Shown here: piece by piece, positions 1 to 8,395 of the stretch
Layout: each line of letters starts with the position of its first letter
Numbering within the stretch: the first letter of the stretch is position 1
Origin: Thermobaculum terrenum ATCC BAA-798
Lineage (GTDB): Bacteria; Chloroflexota; Chloroflexia; Thermobaculales; Thermobaculaceae
Direction of reading: 5' to 3'
NCBI RefSeq assembly: GCF_000025005.1
Contig: NC_013526.1
Span: forward strand, 1-64,000
Length of the DNA stretch: 64,000 bases
Position numbers and translations under genes: made by a program
The notes under the pieces: generated by a model
The model's database searches: none
What the model was told of the DNA's origin: nothing
Seen by the model: only the letters and a program-made list of their open reading frames with translations

Positions 1-84
1 CTACACTTTGGACTTGATTAAGATTCTATGTTCTGCTATATTGCATGCAGACGCCCCCTCCCATAGCCGAAAGGAGTCAAGGCA

Positions 85-294
85 ATGGGAGACAAGCTGA
101 TGGATGTGGCGGCCACCTTCGGGATGGCCTCCATGCTGCATGGCCTGCTGGATATACGCCTGGGGTGCGACGACTACGGTATGGTGCTCTCCGTGGCGAT
201 CATCCTGATCGTCCGCTACCTCGCCGGCAGCGGCCTGTGGCGCAAGATCAACAGAGCAAGGGAGGACCTGGAGCGTGAAGATGATCGCAAGTAG
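85..294 (+). CDS. Small membrane protein of a phage-like module
   Basis: Encodes 69 aa. AAGGAG lies 8 bases before the ATG. One hydrophobic segment (about residues 33-48, around VLSVAIILIVRYLAG) is followed by a charged, acidic and basic tail, so a single-pass inner-membrane topology is likely. It overlaps the next ORF by about 14 bp and leads into the tail-like gene at 532, so the three are probably co-transcribed. Position and size would fit a holin-like or small structural phage protein, but no diagnostic motif is visible and the function is not assigned. Confidence 0.6.
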   Translation: MGDKLMDVAATFGMASMLHGLLDIRLGCDDYGMVLSVAIILIVRYLAGSGLWRKINRAREDLEREDDRK

Positions 295-535
295 CCCGGA
301 AGTCGTGCCCCTGCCGGTCCAGCGCACGGGCAGGGAGATCCTCCGCGACCTGCTGGAGATACTCCCCCGTGCCGTGGAGGAGGTGCTCGCCGAGGAGATC
401 AAGCCCCAGCAGGCGCAGGCAGCGGCCACCCTCGCAAGGGCCATCCTGGCGCTGGTGGAGCAGGCAGAGCTGGAGGAGCGCGTGAGCGCCATCGAGGCCC
501 GTCTGCAGACCCTCCCACGGGAGGGCCGCCGATGA
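281..535 (+). CDS. Small helical protein of a phage-like module
   Basis: Encodes 84 aa from the ATG at 281, chosen because GGAG sits 7 bases upstream; an in-frame GTG at 275 is an alternative. The predicted chain is almost entirely amphipathic helix, rich in Glu, Ala, Leu and Arg (for example the stretch around LVEQAELEERVSAIEARLQ), so a coiled-coil or small oligomeric role is plausible. It overlaps the preceding gene and its stop overlaps the start of the tail-like gene by ATGA, a translational-coupling arrangement typical of phage operons. No family recognised. Confidence 0.55.
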   Translation: MIASSPEVVPLPVQRTGREILRDLLEILPRAVEEVLAEEIKPQQAQAAATLARAILALVEQAELEERVSAIEARLQTLPREGRR

Positions 536-2517
536 GGACGCTGACTCCCACCCTGCTGGAAGCCCAGAGATCCCCCGCACCCATACCGGTGATCGGCCAG
601 CTGGTGGTCTCTACCCGCCGCTGGGGACTTCTCCTGCCGGGCACCTCGCAGCTCTACTCGGAGGCGGCCTCTGGCCAGCGGTTCGCCGCCTGCGTCGCGC
701 CCGATGGCTCCGTCGTGCGCGCCAGGGTCACCCCATCCGGCGAGCTGTACGTCAACCGCGTGGCCTCTCCCCAGAGCGCTCCTCCCTCGGCCTGGGCATC
801 CTGGAACCTGCTGGCGACGGGAGTCTCCCCCAGCGTGACGCCCGCGCTCGGCAGCACAGGCACTGCCCAGGTGATGCTCGCCTACGTCCGCAGCGGGCAG
901 CAGGTGCTCGCCACCCGCGTCAGCACCGACAACGCCCAGTCCTGGAGCAGCGAGATCACCGTCTACACCGAGAGCGGCACCGACGTCATCCACGCCCTTG
1001 CCGTCGGCACCAAGTACCCGCTCACCGGCACCAACGAGCGCATCTACGCCTGGGTCTACGGCCCACCCACGGCCGGCCCCAGCGACAAAGCCGTCAGGGT
1101 CCGCCGGCGCGCGGCCTCCGGTAGCTGGGGCACGGTCGTCACCTGGACGGGCGACCTCTTCCAGGCGGCCAGCGGCCTGGCGATCGCCATCGGCGCCGAC
1201 GCCTCCACCTGGCAGCTGGTCACCACCGGCCGGCGCGAGGGCGCCTCCGCCGTATGGGCCTGCAGCTACAACGACTCCACCGGCGCTTGGACCCCTCCCC
1301 AGCTGCTGGATCGCGCCGAGGACGCTGACCACTACGCGTTCTCCCAGCCTTCGATCGTCCGCCTGGAAGCCACTCGCATCTTCTGGTACGCCACCCGTCC
1401 CGAGGCCACAGGCCGCACGCACTACTGCACGCTCCTGCCCACGGGCAGCACCCTCCCCGCCTCCACGCAGGTGCAGGAGCCTGCGATCGCCACCGCCGAC
1501 TACCTCCTCGGCGAGAGGTCGGCCTGGCGCCTGGCCCGCACCGAGCAGTCCATCGACCTCGCCCAGGACGTGCTGACCTACACCTACCGGGAGCCCCACG
1601 AGCTGGTCGTCACCCTGCAGTTCGGCGACAGGTGGCCACGCGGCAACGCCCCCGCCACCCTGCCGGAGATCCTCCGGGTGGGCAGCTGCGTCCGCCTCTC
1701 CCGGGGACTACAGACCTCCGAGGGAGTCGAGCTCGTGCCCCTGCCGGAGATGATGATCGCCTCCCTCGACCGCCACTGGGAGGACGGTGCCCCCCTGCGG
1801 GCGACCATCCGCTGCATCTCCGCCTGGGAGCACCTGGCCACCACGGTCCCCCAGCGGCCACGCACCTGGCCCAGGGGCAGCCGCACCACGGCCCAGCTCC
1901 TGGCCGAGATCTGCGCCCTGGGAGGCATCGAGCTGGAGGGCATGAACGCCAGCGAGCTGCAAGCCCAGCCCCCGATGACCATCCCCGCCGGCACATCCCT
2001 CCAGCAGGCGATAACAGACGCTCTCCGTCGAGTGCCCCACAGGATGCGGCCCGAGGGCGAAGGACTCCAGCTGGCGGATCCCCGCGCAGGGGTCGTCGCC
2101 ACCTATGGTGCGGGCGAGCACCCGCTATGGGAGTACCGCGACCAGCAGCTGCAGGCTCCCAACTACGTGCAGGTCTACGGACTGCCGGAGACTCCCGCCT
2201 ACCGCGGGCAGGTGTACTACGGGGAGGCGCTGGGCGACATCGAGCTCGGCGCACGCATCCGCAAGGTGGTGGATCCACTTGCCGGCTCCTCCCAGGAAGC
2301 CGCCACGGTAGCCGCCGCCCATCTCCTGGCGCTCACCCGCAGCGCACAGGCAGGCAGGCTCAAAGCGCCCCCACACCTCGGCCTGCAGATATGGGACCGC
2401 ATCCGGATCATCCCACAGGAGGGAGCAGAGCCGATCGAGCGGGTGGTCACGGGCATCGAGGAGCGGTACGACGCCGGCACCTGGCAGCAGGTAGTCCACC
2501 TCGGCGAGGAGCGGTAG
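532..2517 (+). CDS. Phage tail / baseplate-hub-like protein with Asp-box (BNR) element
   Basis: Encodes 661 aa. The N-terminal half looks like a beta-propeller or sialidase-type exposed domain: it has an Asp-box-like motif STDNAQSWSS near residues 131-140 and many short beta-strand repeats. The C-terminal third (about residues 440-661) contains IPAGTSLQQAITDALRRV, then a beta-rich stretch ending WDRIRI...VTGIEERYDAGTWQQVVHLG, which resembles the hub/LysM-adjacent part of phage tail proteins. The start overlaps the previous stop by ATGA. It is the last gene of the module. Family assignment rests on general appearance only; a phage or gene-transfer-agent-like particle component is the best guess. 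Confidence 0.55.
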   Translation: MRTLTPTLLEAQRSPAPIPVIGQLVVSTRRWGLLLPGTSQLYSEAASGQRFAACVAPDGSVVRARVTPSGELYVNRVASPQSAPPSAWASWNLLATGVSPSVTPALGSTGTAQVMLAYVRSGQQVLATRVSTDNAQSWSSEITVYTESGTDVIHALAVGTKYPLTGTNERIYAWVYGPPTAGPSDKAVRVRRRAASGSWGTVVTWTGDLFQAASGLAIAIGADASTWQLVTTGRREGASAVWACSYNDSTGAWTPPQLLDRAEDADHYAFSQPSIVRLEATRIFWYATRPEATGRTHYCTLLPTGSTLPASTQVQEPAIATADYLLGERSAWRLARTEQSIDLAQDVLTYTYREPHELVVTLQFGDRWPRGNAPATLPEILRVGSCVRLSRGLQTSEGVELVPLPEMMIASLDRHWEDGAPLRATIRCISAWEHLATTVPQRPRTWPRGSRTTAQLLAEICALGGIELEGMNASELQAQPPMTIPAGTSLQQAITDALRRVPHRMRPEGEGLQLADPRAGVVATYGAGEHPLWEYRDQQLQAPNYVQVYGLPETPAYRGQVYYGEALGDIELGARIRKVVDPLAGSSQEAATVAAAHLLALTRSAQAGRLKAPPHLGLQIWDRIRIIPQEGAEPIERVVTGIEERYDAGTWQQVVHLGEER

Positions 2518-2763
2518 GGCGCCGATGCAGAAAAACCTTCACAGAGGCAGCCCTTCGTTTATCACCGCAGGCAGCATATGCAGCGGGGATACACAGAGAA
2601 GCCTTCACCTCCTTCTCCTAGCGAGAAGGGTAGATCCATCTTACCCCCAGCCCCCCTTTCCTCCACCGAGGAGAAGGGGGCACACCCCTCACACTCCTAT
2701 GCTTCCCGAAGGCGGATGATGATCCCGACCCCTACCGGGGGTGATGTGAGGAGCGTCCCTGCT
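2518..2763. other. Intergenic spacer with low-complexity inverted repeats
   Basis: No gene seen. The stretch holds C-rich/G-rich inverted segments (CCCCCCTTTCCTCC against GGAGAAGGGGG around 2650-2680, and ACCCC TACC GGGGGT around 2729-2743). The second could act as a transcription stop for the phage-like module or for the opposing dehydrogenase genes, since transcription converges here. No T-tract is present, so this remains a weak terminator candidate. Confidence 0.4.
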
Positions 2764-3882
2764 CTAGAACGACGTGGTCAGGTCGAGGACTTTGCCCTGG
2801 CGCGCGGACTCCAGGCACTTGATCATGATCTCCAGCGCGTGCCTGGCATGCTCGGCGCTAAGCACGGGCTTCTTGCCCTCCCACACGCAGTCCACCAGGT
2901 GGTCCACCAGGATGGCCCTGCCCAGCCTGTTCTGTCGCTCGCCCTCCATCTGCAGTCCCCAGGACTCGGGCACGATCCAGCCTCCCAGCCCGGGCACGGC
3001 ATCGGTACGGAATACTTCCACCGGCGGGGCTCCCTCCCGGATGGCGCGGTGGTCGGCGATCTGGATCGTCCCCTGGCGACCGAAGATCTCCAGTTTGGGC
3101 GACTTGGCGGCGTTGACGTTGAAGGTGGCGTCGACGAAGGCGAAGGTGGACTGCCCAAAGTCCAGCATGATGAGGGTGTTGTCATCGGCTGTGACCTCGA
3201 TCTGCTTGCCGGCGAACGGCCCCCCGCGCACTATCCGGTACGGCTCGGTGATGCCCGAGAAGGCAAACACCCTGGTGGCGGGACCGAGTATGCCCGTGAT
3301 CTCGTGGATGCCGTACACTCCCATGTCGAAGAGTGGGCCGGACCCTTTCTGGTAGAACCAGCTGGGGTCTCCCGGCCACCAGCTGGAGCCGGGGCCGCCA
3401 TGCGAGGAGCGTACCCGGGCGAACGCCACCTTGCCGATGGTGCCCTCCTGCACCAGCCTGCGCACCTCCCTGTAGTGGGGATAGAGCATGTCGGGCGGCG
3501 AGCACACGACGGTGACGCCCCTGGAGGCAGCTATCTCGATGATCGCGTCGGCGTCCTCCATGGTGGTCGCGATCGGCTTCTCGGTCGCCAGGTGCTTGCC
3601 CGCCTCCACGATCTTGCGCGAGGTCTCGCCGTGGACAGGTATCGGCGTGAGGTTCACCACGGCATCCAGGTCGACCTTCTCCAGCATCTCGTCGAGGCTT
3701 GCGAACACATGCGGGATGCCGAAGCGCTTGCTGGCCTCCTCGGCCTTCTCCACCACTGGGTCGGCCACGGCCACGGGCTCGACCTTCTCAGGGATGTACT
3801 TCAGGTTGGGGATGACCCCGTGATCGAAGGTGGCGATCATGCCAGCGCCAAGTATGCCCAACTTCAAAGGCTTGCGTTCCAT
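2764..3882 (-). CDS. Gfo/Idh/MocA-family NAD(P)-dependent oxidoreductase
   Basis: Encodes 372 aa from the ATG at 3882, preceded by GGAGG with 5-base spacing; a GTG at 3894 is a poorer start. The N-terminal Rossmann fold begins KLGILGAGMIATFDHG, followed by the family EKP motif (LATEKPIATTMEDADAI) that carries the dinucleotide-site lysine, and the C-terminal alpha/beta domain ends HALEIMIKCLESARQG. Such enzymes oxidise or reduce sugars and cyclitols, often at C3. The C-terminus (LDLTTSF) closely resembles that of the dehydrogenase at 58748 (LDLDTSF), so the two are close paralogues. It lies 36 bp downstream of a second family member and is probably co-transcribed. Substrate unknown. Confidence 0.93.
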   Translation of the reverse strand: MERKPLKLGILGAGMIATFDHGVIPNLKYIPEKVEPVAVADPVVEKAEEASKRFGIPHVFASLDEMLEKVDLDAVVNLTPIPVHGETSRKIVEAGKHLATEKPIATTMEDADAIIEIAASRGVTVVCSPPDMLYPHYREVRRLVQEGTIGKVAFARVRSSHGGPGSSWWPGDPSWFYQKGSGPLFDMGVYGIHEITGILGPATRVFAFSGITEPYRIVRGGPFAGKQIEVTADDNTLIMLDFGQSTFAFVDATFNVNAAKSPKLEIFGRQGTIQIADHRAIREGAPPVEVFRTDAVPGLGGWIVPESWGLQMEGERQNRLGRAILVDHLVDCVWEGKKPVLSAEHARHALEIMIKCLESARQGKVLDLTTSF

Positions 3883-3918
3883 GTGTGCCTCCACAGATTA
3901 TATGTTTTTGAGTTGGGG

Positions 3919-4965
3919 TTAGACCCAGCCCTGCAGGTAGCTGACGGGGAGCGGCAGGCTGACGGCTGTGCCCTCCTGGGCGGAGATGATGCCGGCCTCG
4001 AGCACCTCCTGCGCCATGAGGCCCACCTCGGGGCTACACAGGCCCTCGATGGGCTTGCGCTGGCGGACGTGCGAGAGGAAGAACTCGGCGCTGTTGCGCA
4101 TCCCCTCCGGGGGCTCCGGCACCTCGATCTCCTGGCCGTCGTCGTGCTGAGCGTCGGCCAGCAGCAGCTGCCTGCCCCTCACCAGGATCGTGCCCTCGCT
4201 GCCGTAGAAGGTGGGCTCGTAGCTCGTGAGGTGCCCTATCTGGGTCCAGGAGGCGACGGCTGTGCTCATCGCCCTGGCATGCTGCATGATCAGCACGGCG
4301 TTGTCGTCTGCCGCGAGGTCGCGCTTGCGCAGGCGGGCCATCGTGGCCGTCACGCGGGAGGGCAGCCCCAGCAGGTAGCAGGTCATGGCCGCGCCGTAGC
4401 AGCAGTAGTCCATGTAGGCGCCAGCGCCGTTGCGCAGCGGGTCATACAGCCAGTCGCAGAAGTAGGTCGAGCAGCCGATCTCCCTGGGACCGGCGTGCGC
4501 CGAGCGGTAGTGCACCTGATACAGCTCGCCGATGCGCCCCTGGTGGATGAGGTTGAAGGCGTGCTGCACCGCGGGCGACCAGGCGATGGGCCAGTTGACC
4601 ATCAGGATGGTGCCCGCCTCCTGGGCGGCGCTCATCATGCGAGCGGCTCCTGAGAGGCTGGAGGCCATCGGCTTCTCGACCATCGCGTGCAGCCCCCTGT
4701 CGGCGGCCAGCTCCACCAGCTCCACGCTCTCCAGGTTGTCGGAGAAGACGTAGACAGCGTCGAGCTCCACGGCATCGAGCATGCGCTCGTAGTCGTCGAA
4801 CACCTGCGCCTGGGGATAGCGCTGGGAGAACCTCTCCCTCAGCTCCTCGTGCAGGTCGGCGGCAGCCACCAGCTCGCCCTCCTCGCAGCCCGCCAGCGCC
4901 TCGAGGTTGGACCACACATGGTCGTGCGTCAGGCCGAGCACCCCCACCCTAATCTTCTGTGCCAT
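3919..4965 (-). CDS. Gfo/Idh/MocA-family NAD(P)-dependent oxidoreductase
   Basis: Encodes 348 aa from the ATG at 4965, which has AAGGAGGA upstream at good spacing. The frame is open for 30 more codons upstream, but those lack a ribosome site. N-terminus RVGVLGLTHDHVWSNLEAL is a Rossmann nucleotide-binding start in which the usual G-x-G is altered; the EKP motif is AMVEKPMASSLSGAARM. The C-terminal domain contains GSEGTILVRG, the family's typical beta-strand closing motif. First gene of a two-gene minus-strand unit with 2764. Substrate cannot be told from the sequence; sugar or inositol derivatives are usual. Confidence 0.92.
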   Translation of the reverse strand: MAQKIRVGVLGLTHDHVWSNLEALAGCEEGELVAAADLHEELRERFSQRYPQAQVFDDYERMLDAVELDAVYVFSDNLESVELVELAADRGLHAMVEKPMASSLSGAARMMSAAQEAGTILMVNWPIAWSPAVQHAFNLIHQGRIGELYQVHYRSAHAGPREIGCSTYFCDWLYDPLRNGAGAYMDYCCYGAAMTCYLLGLPSRVTATMARLRKRDLAADDNAVLIMQHARAMSTAVASWTQIGHLTSYEPTFYGSEGTILVRGRQLLLADAQHDDGQEIEVPEPPEGMRNSAEFFLSHVRQRKPIEGLCSPEVGLMAQEVLEAGIISAQEGTAVSLPLPVSYLQGWV

Positions 4966-5097
4966 TGGCTCCTCCTTCTGGTAAAGTGTGCAGGTTGATC
5001 CCCTGGGTATGATAAAACGTTTGCCGATTTTTTGCCAGAAGGAATTGGCGGCCAAAAGGGAGTTGTTGGATGGCAGGCCAGCCGACCTGCCATCCGC

Positions 5098-6486
5098 CTA
5101 GATGAGTGGAGGAATGTCCAGCCCATACCGGAAGGTGTTCTCTGGGTCCATGGCAGCCTTCAGCCGTTTGAGCCGCTGGTAGGACTCGTTCGAGAAAGCG
5201 CTCGGCGTGCGCCGTCTGGCCTCCTCACCCTCGAGGAAGTTGATGTACACGTCGCCGGGGAGGCACGGGGCGATCTCGGCCCTCAGGCCCTCGGTGTGCT
5301 CCAGGAAGTGCTCATGCGCCTCTGGGGTAGGAATGATCCCCACCATCTCGAGGCTAAAGGGGTGGTGGCGATGGCTGAACGCCGCCTCGTCGGCCCCCAC
5401 CCTGCTGATCGCCCCGCCCGCATGCCTGATCTCCGCAAAGAGCAGCGTGGGCGGGCCACCCTGTGGCAGGGTGTAGCGGATTATCGCGTCGATCGCCTCA
5501 TGCGTGATCTCCCTCATCCAGGCGCCCGTGATGCCGACAGGTATCGGGTCCACTGGGTCCTGGCTGATCATGTCCGACTGGACGAAGGGCATGTCGTGGA
5601 AGAAATCCATGAGGGGGCGCCGCCACGCACGCCAGGAGTCTATCAGCTCCTCGCCGCGGCCCACGTCGCCACAGTAGCAGCCGCGCACCATCACGAACGA
5701 TTTGCCCTGCAGCTCGGGAGGCACTATCGGCAGCGGTGGGAAGTTCATGATGACGACCGCCGAGGTCAGCTCCTCGGGCACATCCTGGACCCATTCGGCC
5801 CAGCGAGCCATCACCTCGTGCGCCATCTCGGGCGGGTAGAGCAGGTTGCCTGCGTACACCGTGCTCACGGGGTACAGCTGGATCTCCATGGAAGTTACCA
5901 CCCCCAGGCCGGCCCCTCCCCCACCGCGCATGGCCCAGAAGAGCGCAGGGTTCGAGCCTGGGCTCAGCTGCATGATGCGGCCGGTGATGTCGACCATCTC
6001 GAACGAGAGGACCGAATCGCAGGCGAGCCCGTACTTGCGGGCCAGCCACCCCATGCCGCCGCCCAGCGTGAAGCCCACCGCTCCCACGTCGGAGGACGAC
6101 CCCAACAGCGGCGCGAGGCCGTGCTTCTGCGCCTCCTCCAGCACCGCCTTCCACTTGGTGCCGGCTCCCACCCAAGCCGTGTGGGTCTCAGGATCCACCC
6201 TCACGCCCCGCATCGCGGTGATGAGCAGCAGGGCATTATCGGCGGGCAGCTTCGTGCCGTGGCCCGTGGCCTGCACCGCCACCCCCAGGTTCTTCAGCTC
6301 CGCAAAGCGCACTGCTGCAGAAACCTCCTCCGGCGAGCGTGTCACCACGACCACCGCGGGATGCTGGTCCACCGACAGGTTCCAGGTCGCCCTTGCGGCA
6401 TCATACGCCGGCTCTCCAGGCAGGATGACCTCGCTCACCTGCGAGCGCAGCAGATCGATATCGTCGGTCAATGTTGCTTCTGACAT
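5098..6486 (-). CDS. FAD-linked oxidase, berberine-bridge-enzyme type
   Basis: Encodes 462 aa. The ATG at 6486 is preferred over a TTG at 6490-6492 because GGGGGA is about 10 bases upstream. A PCMH-type FAD domain occupies the first 200 residues (VVVTRSPEEVSAAVRFA, then QATGHGTKL, whose His is the likely covalent FAD ligand, and GFTLGGGMGWLARKYGL). The second covalent Cys of bicovalent members is not evident: the site reads LLGSSSDVGAVGFTLGGG. The C-terminus has the BBE signature (YINFLEGEE ... RLKRLKAAMDPENTFRYG). Family members oxidise alcohols, sugars or alkaloids with oxygen or another acceptor; a carbohydrate oxidase would fit the neighbouring dehydrogenases. No signal peptide seen. Confidence 0.9.
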   Translation of the reverse strand: MSEATLTDDIDLLRSQVSEVILPGEPAYDAARATWNLSVDQHPAVVVVTRSPEEVSAAVRFAELKNLGVAVQATGHGTKLPADNALLLITAMRGVRVDPETHTAWVGAGTKWKAVLEEAQKHGLAPLLGSSSDVGAVGFTLGGGMGWLARKYGLACDSVLSFEMVDITGRIMQLSPGSNPALFWAMRGGGGAGLGVVTSMEIQLYPVSTVYAGNLLYPPEMAHEVMARWAEWVQDVPEELTSAVVIMNFPPLPIVPPELQGKSFVMVRGCYCGDVGRGEELIDSWRAWRRPLMDFFHDMPFVQSDMISQDPVDPIPVGITGAWMREITHEAIDAIIRYTLPQGGPPTLLFAEIRHAGGAISRVGADEAAFSHRHHPFSLEMVGIIPTPEAHEHFLEHTEGLRAEIAPCLPGDVYINFLEGEEARRRTPSAFSNESYQRLKRLKAAMDPENTFRYGLDIPPLI

Positions 6487-6898
6487 CCGCAATCTTCCCC
6501 CTTATATCCCCACCTCCGCCCTATCGAGGGCAGCAAGCCGGCGGGAGCACCGCCCAGCGCCGGGTGACGCCGGCGGGGCGCCAGGTGCACCCCGCATCGC
6601 TCCAACCTCATCCCACCGCATAGCTATCCCCTCGCAGCACAGGTGTAACTCGATAGTCGACAGTATGCAGGAGGTGAGCAGGGATCACCACACACCTCAC
6701 CCACACAATCGCCCACATTTCCGCCGCCCAGGCTCGAGAGCCAGCTCTCAACAAATTATTTGCACCATCTTGTTGATTTTTAAGCTCTGCATGATTATTA
6801 TTAACACATGCCATGGCAATTTTTGTGGCAGGTGGTGGTCGTGCTTGCCGGCAGCCAGGATCACCATCACCGAGAGCATATTACATGGAGGCAAGAAG
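6487..6898. other. Intergenic region, divergent promoter area
   Basis: About 410 bp between the FAD oxidase (leftward) and the SHOCT-like gene (rightward). The half nearest 6899 is AT-rich (around CAAATTATTTGCACC and TGATTATTATTAACAC at about 6750-6810), as expected for promoters. A short hairpin (GAGAGC CA GCTCTC) lies at about 6735-6748. No convincing gene, RNA or consensus promoter was found. Confidence 0.4.
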
Positions 6899-7411
6899 AT
6901 GAACGAGGAAAGAAGGCAGGTACTGAGGATGCTTGCCGAGGGCAGGATCAGCCCCGAACAGGCGGAGCAGCTGCTCGAGGCGCTCGAAGAGGGCGAGCGG
7001 GCGGCTCCCACACCGCGGCCCGAGCCTCCGGGCTTCCAGCAGGAGCGCATCGGTGGCATCGACCTCGACAAGCTGATCGAGATGAAGGCCGTGGGCATCA
7101 CGCCCGAGTACATCCAGGAGATACGGGCCCTGCTGGGCAACGTCTCGCTCGACAAGATCACCGAGATGCGGGCAGTGGGGGTCTCCCCGGACTTCGTGCG
7201 AGAGGTGACGGCGATCGTGGGGAAGCTCCCCGTCGACAAGCTGGTCGAGATGCGGGCTGTGGGCCTCACGCCCGACCTCCTGCGACAATGGAGACAGGGA
7301 GGGTTCGACCTCTCTGGAGAGCAGGGGGAGCAATCGTCCCCTGAGCCGACCTTCAACTGGGATTGGGGACGCCTGCGGCCCCCGCGCCGAGCGGAGGAGT
7401 CCGGTGAGTAA
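6899..7411 (+). CDS. SHOCT-like protein with three tandem 28-residue repeats
   Basis: Encodes 170 aa with GGAGG upstream of the ATG. Residues 1-30 (RRQVLRMLAEGRISPEQAEQ) are a SHOCT-like/YvlB-type N-terminal helix pair, a short oligomerisation element common in envelope-stress proteins. Three near-exact tandem repeats follow, each carrying DK(L/I)xEM(K/R)AVG(I/V/L)(T/S)P(E/D) and spaced 28 residues apart. The C-terminus is acidic and proline-rich. It lies 18 bp before a DUF2089 gene that also ends in a SHOCT-like tail, so the two form a likely regulatory pair. No enzymatic motif and no membrane segment. Confidence 0.8.
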   Translation: MNEERRQVLRMLAEGRISPEQAEQLLEALEEGERAAPTPRPEPPGFQQERIGGIDLDKLIEMKAVGITPEYIQEIRALLGNVSLDKITEMRAVGVSPDFVREVTAIVGKLPVDKLVEMRAVGLTPDLLRQWRQGGFDLSGEQGEQSSPEPTFNWDWGRLRPPRRAEESGE

Positions 7412-7429
7412 ACGTCTGGAGGTGGAGAA

Positions 7430-7813
7430 ATGTACCCTCTCATAACGCGCGACCCCGTCACCGGTGGCGAGCTGGTGGTGACCCGTCTGATGTCGCCCCA
7501 GAGCGGCATAGTCATCGAGGGGACCTTCACCCTGGGGTGGATCGGCAAGCTGACGCCCGAGCAGCTGGAGTTCGTGGGAGTGCTCCTGCGCCACAGGGGT
7601 AACGTCCAGCGTGCGGCCGCCGAGCTGGGCATCGCCTACAACACCGCACGCAACCGCTTGGAGGAGATAGCCTCCGCACTGGGAGGCCCGGTCGAGCCGG
7701 CGCCCCCGCGGGTCTCGCCCCCCGAGCGACGGGAGATCCTCAACCGGCTGGCCGCCGGCGAGATCGACTACGAAGAGGCGATGCGCCTGTTGGGCTACTC
7801 CAGAGGCGAATAG
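7430..7813 (+). CDS. DUF2089-family putative transcriptional regulator, zinc ribbon cysteines lost
   Basis: Encodes 127 aa, GGAGG upstream. The central part (LTPEQLEFVGVLLRHRGNVQ followed by RAAAELGIAYNTARNRLEEI) is the DUF2089 helix-turn-helix region. The N-terminus follows the DUF2089 zinc-ribbon pattern, but all four expected cysteines are replaced (RDPVTGGEL and LMSPQSGIVIEG where Cys-x-x-Cys pairs are usual), so it should not bind zinc there. The C-terminal 30 residues (ERREILNRLAAGEIDYEEAM) form a SHOCT-like helix pair matching the N-terminus of the preceding protein. Likely a DNA-binding regulator working with that partner; target unknown. Confidence 0.8.
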   Translation: MYPLITRDPVTGGELVVTRLMSPQSGIVIEGTFTLGWIGKLTPEQLEFVGVLLRHRGNVQRAAAELGIAYNTARNRLEEIASALGGPVEPAPPRVSPPERREILNRLAAGEIDYEEAMRLLGYSRGE

Positions 7814-7830
7814 GCGCACCTAAATGAAAC

Positions 7831-7870
7831 CAGAAGCCTCATCCACCTCGTATACTGGGCGAGGCTTCTG
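7831..7870. terminator. Inverted repeat between DUF2089 gene and small secreted protein
   Basis: A perfect 10-base inverted repeat (CAGAAGCCTC at 7831-7840, GAGGCTTCTG at 7861-7870) encloses a 20-base loop. It sits 17 bp after one stop and 19 bp before the next start. There is no T-run, so it may be a weak terminator or a 5' leader hairpin of the downstream gene. Confidence 0.4.
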
Positions 7871-7889
7871 TCCTTGATGGAGCAGCGCG

Positions 7890-8186
7890 ATGAAGATCAA
7901 GGCACTCCTGGCGACCCTCATGCTGATGGCCCTGCTGCCGCTTGCGAGCGCATCGGCCGCCAACCTCGAGAAGTTCACCTTCACGGGCGTGACCTTCCCC
8001 GACGGCACGATCGGCGACCTGCAGTCCTCCAGCAAGATCAACAACAAGGTGCAGTTCACCACCTGCAGCTACTACTCCGGAGGGGAATACCTCGGCTACT
8101 TCCAGAGCGCCGAGTTCGCCTCTTTCGATGCCGACGCGGTGCTGCAGTTCTGCCTGGGCAACTACGCCAACCGCGACGTACATTAG
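7890..8186 (+). CDS. Small exported protein, unknown function
   Basis: Encodes 98 aa with a clear signal peptide (MKIKALLATLMLMALLPLAS, cleavage predicted after ASA about residue 23). The mature part is about 75 residues, beta-strand-rich with Tyr, Phe and Ser, and has two cysteines (TTCSYYS and LQFCLG) that could form a disulfide. No lipobox. The start codon lies downstream of a hairpin at 7831-7870 and has a weak AGCAGCG-type ribosome site. It stands alone. No family recognised. Confidence 0.65.
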   Translation: MKIKALLATLMLMALLPLASASAANLEKFTFTGVTFPDGTIGDLQSSSKINNKVQFTTCSYYSGGEYLGYFQSAEFASFDADAVLQFCLGNYANRDVH

Positions 8187-8395
8187 CCGCAGCACCAGGC
8201 CAACCACCGGTCGCCTCCGCGGGGCGCATGCGGGCCGCTGCCCACCTGTAGTACTCCCGCACGCGCCCCACAACCCATAACGCCGCTGACACCGGCAAGC
8301 CCTCCAGCCCGGCCACCGATGGGACGGGCTCCGTACCCCTGGTATGTACGTGGCCACCAGAAGTTATAATTTTGTAATGAAGGGAGGCTATAGCG

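Noticed and set aside
1-1599. Long open frame on the minus strand opposite the tail-like gene
   Set aside because: Low-complexity Gly/Arg/Ala product with no family features, and no ribosome site; it is the antisense shadow of high-GC coding sequence at 532-2517.
2578-4653. Long open frame on the + strand through the two dehydrogenase genes
   Set aside because: It mirrors the minus-strand dehydrogenases and has His/Val/Asp-rich content expected from reverse frames; the dehydrogenases carry real motifs.
5846-7411. One long + strand frame joining the FAD-oxidase region to the SHOCT-like gene
   Set aside because: The upstream part is antisense to the FAD oxidase and non-coding; the real gene begins at 6899 after a good ribosome site.
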